Shown piece after piece: positions 63,997 through 64,000 of a DNA stretch of 64,000 nt. Each line of letters opens with the position of its first letter. The stretch's first letter is position 1. Source of the stretch: Jeotgalibaca arthritidis. GTDB taxonomy: Bacteria; Bacillota; Bacilli; Lactobacillales; Aerococcaceae. The notes under the pieces were generated by a model. That model searched no databases. It saw nothing but the letters and a program-made list of their open reading frames with translations, and was not told the DNA's origin. A program made the position numbers and the translations under genes. The DNA lies in NCBI RefSeq assembly GCF_011100465.1, contig NZ_CP049740.1:1356001-1420000 (forward strand). The letters run 5' to 3'.

Positions 63997-64000
63997 AAAT

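Noticed and set aside
1-64000. CRISPR arrays, tRNA or rRNA genes, T-box leaders
   Set aside because: No regularly spaced repeats, cloverleaf-like sequences or T-box signatures were noticed in any intergenic region on reading; no computational scan was possible.

Overview
The window reads as core chromosome of a low-GC Gram-positive bacterium of the order Lactobacillales. Carnobacteriaceae or Aerococcaceae are my best guesses, by inference only. The reasons are AT-rich DNA with strong AGGAGG ribosome sites, a prfB programmed frameshift of the Firmicutes type, and the block comFA-comFC-hpf-secA-prfB-ftsEX-phoPR-pst-phoU, uvrA, yvlBCD-like genes, hprK-lgt-gpsA-galU-trxB-pgcA and rapZ-yvcK-whiA. 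LtaS, TagO and HprK are present. No tRNA, rRNA or CRISPR array was seen.

Layout. Positions 1-8.6 kb hold the 3' end of a GH13 glucosidase or amylase, an initiating sugar transferase, and a run pncB-nadE-phosphoglycerol transferase-tagO that ends in a long bidirectional hairpin facing a YigZ-type gene. Positions 8.8-14.5 kb hold murE-degV-thpR, the competence pair comFA-comFC, and hpf. Positions 14.7-20.4 kb hold secA, prfB and ftsEX. Positions 20.5-27.5 kb are the phosphate module: phoP-phoR, pstS, pstC, pstA, pstB and phoU, with arrays of TTTACA PhoP-box-like repeats. Positions 27.6-33.2 kb hold a CzrA-type metal sensor, uvrA behind a LexA box, and an envelope-stress trio. Positions 33.3-41.7 kb hold hprK-lgt-gpsA-galU-trxB, an amino-acid uptake pair lacking its ATPase, and pgcA. 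Positions 41.9-48.6 kb hold an opuC-type osmoprotectant transporter and rapZ-yvcK-whiA. Positions 48.6-57.2 kb hold ssbB, an orphan two-component system, a decayed insertion sequence, ltaS, an rlmI-like methyltransferase and a flavoprotein. Positions 57.4-64 kb hold a degenerate nitroreductase, an ABC exporter with a very large coiled-coil permease, and a branched-chain amino-acid binding protein with a CodY-like box.

How the genes work together. Much of the window serves the envelope: TagO, two LtaS-family enzymes, the sugar transferase, GalU, PgcA, MurE, Lgt, FtsEX and the DUF4097/PspC/YvlD trio. PgcA and GalU supply UDP-glucose, and GpsA supplies glycerol phosphate. Nutrient control is represented by PhoPR-Pst, HprK, YvcK and RapZ.

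Most unusual observations: (1) the PstS-type phosphate-binding protein is circularly permuted relative to the classical family; (2) a 158-bp, highly structured sequence occurs twice, 13.8 kb apart, with one base difference, each copy just after a terminator between convergent genes; (3) a second complex RNA-like structure, bounded by T-runs on both strands, lies at 55.8-55.9 kb; (4) a roughly 0.5-kb decayed IS sits in the loop of a bidirectional terminator and its insertion can be read exactly; (5) comFA and ssbB share a competence-box-like promoter motif at the same 31-nt distance from their start codons.
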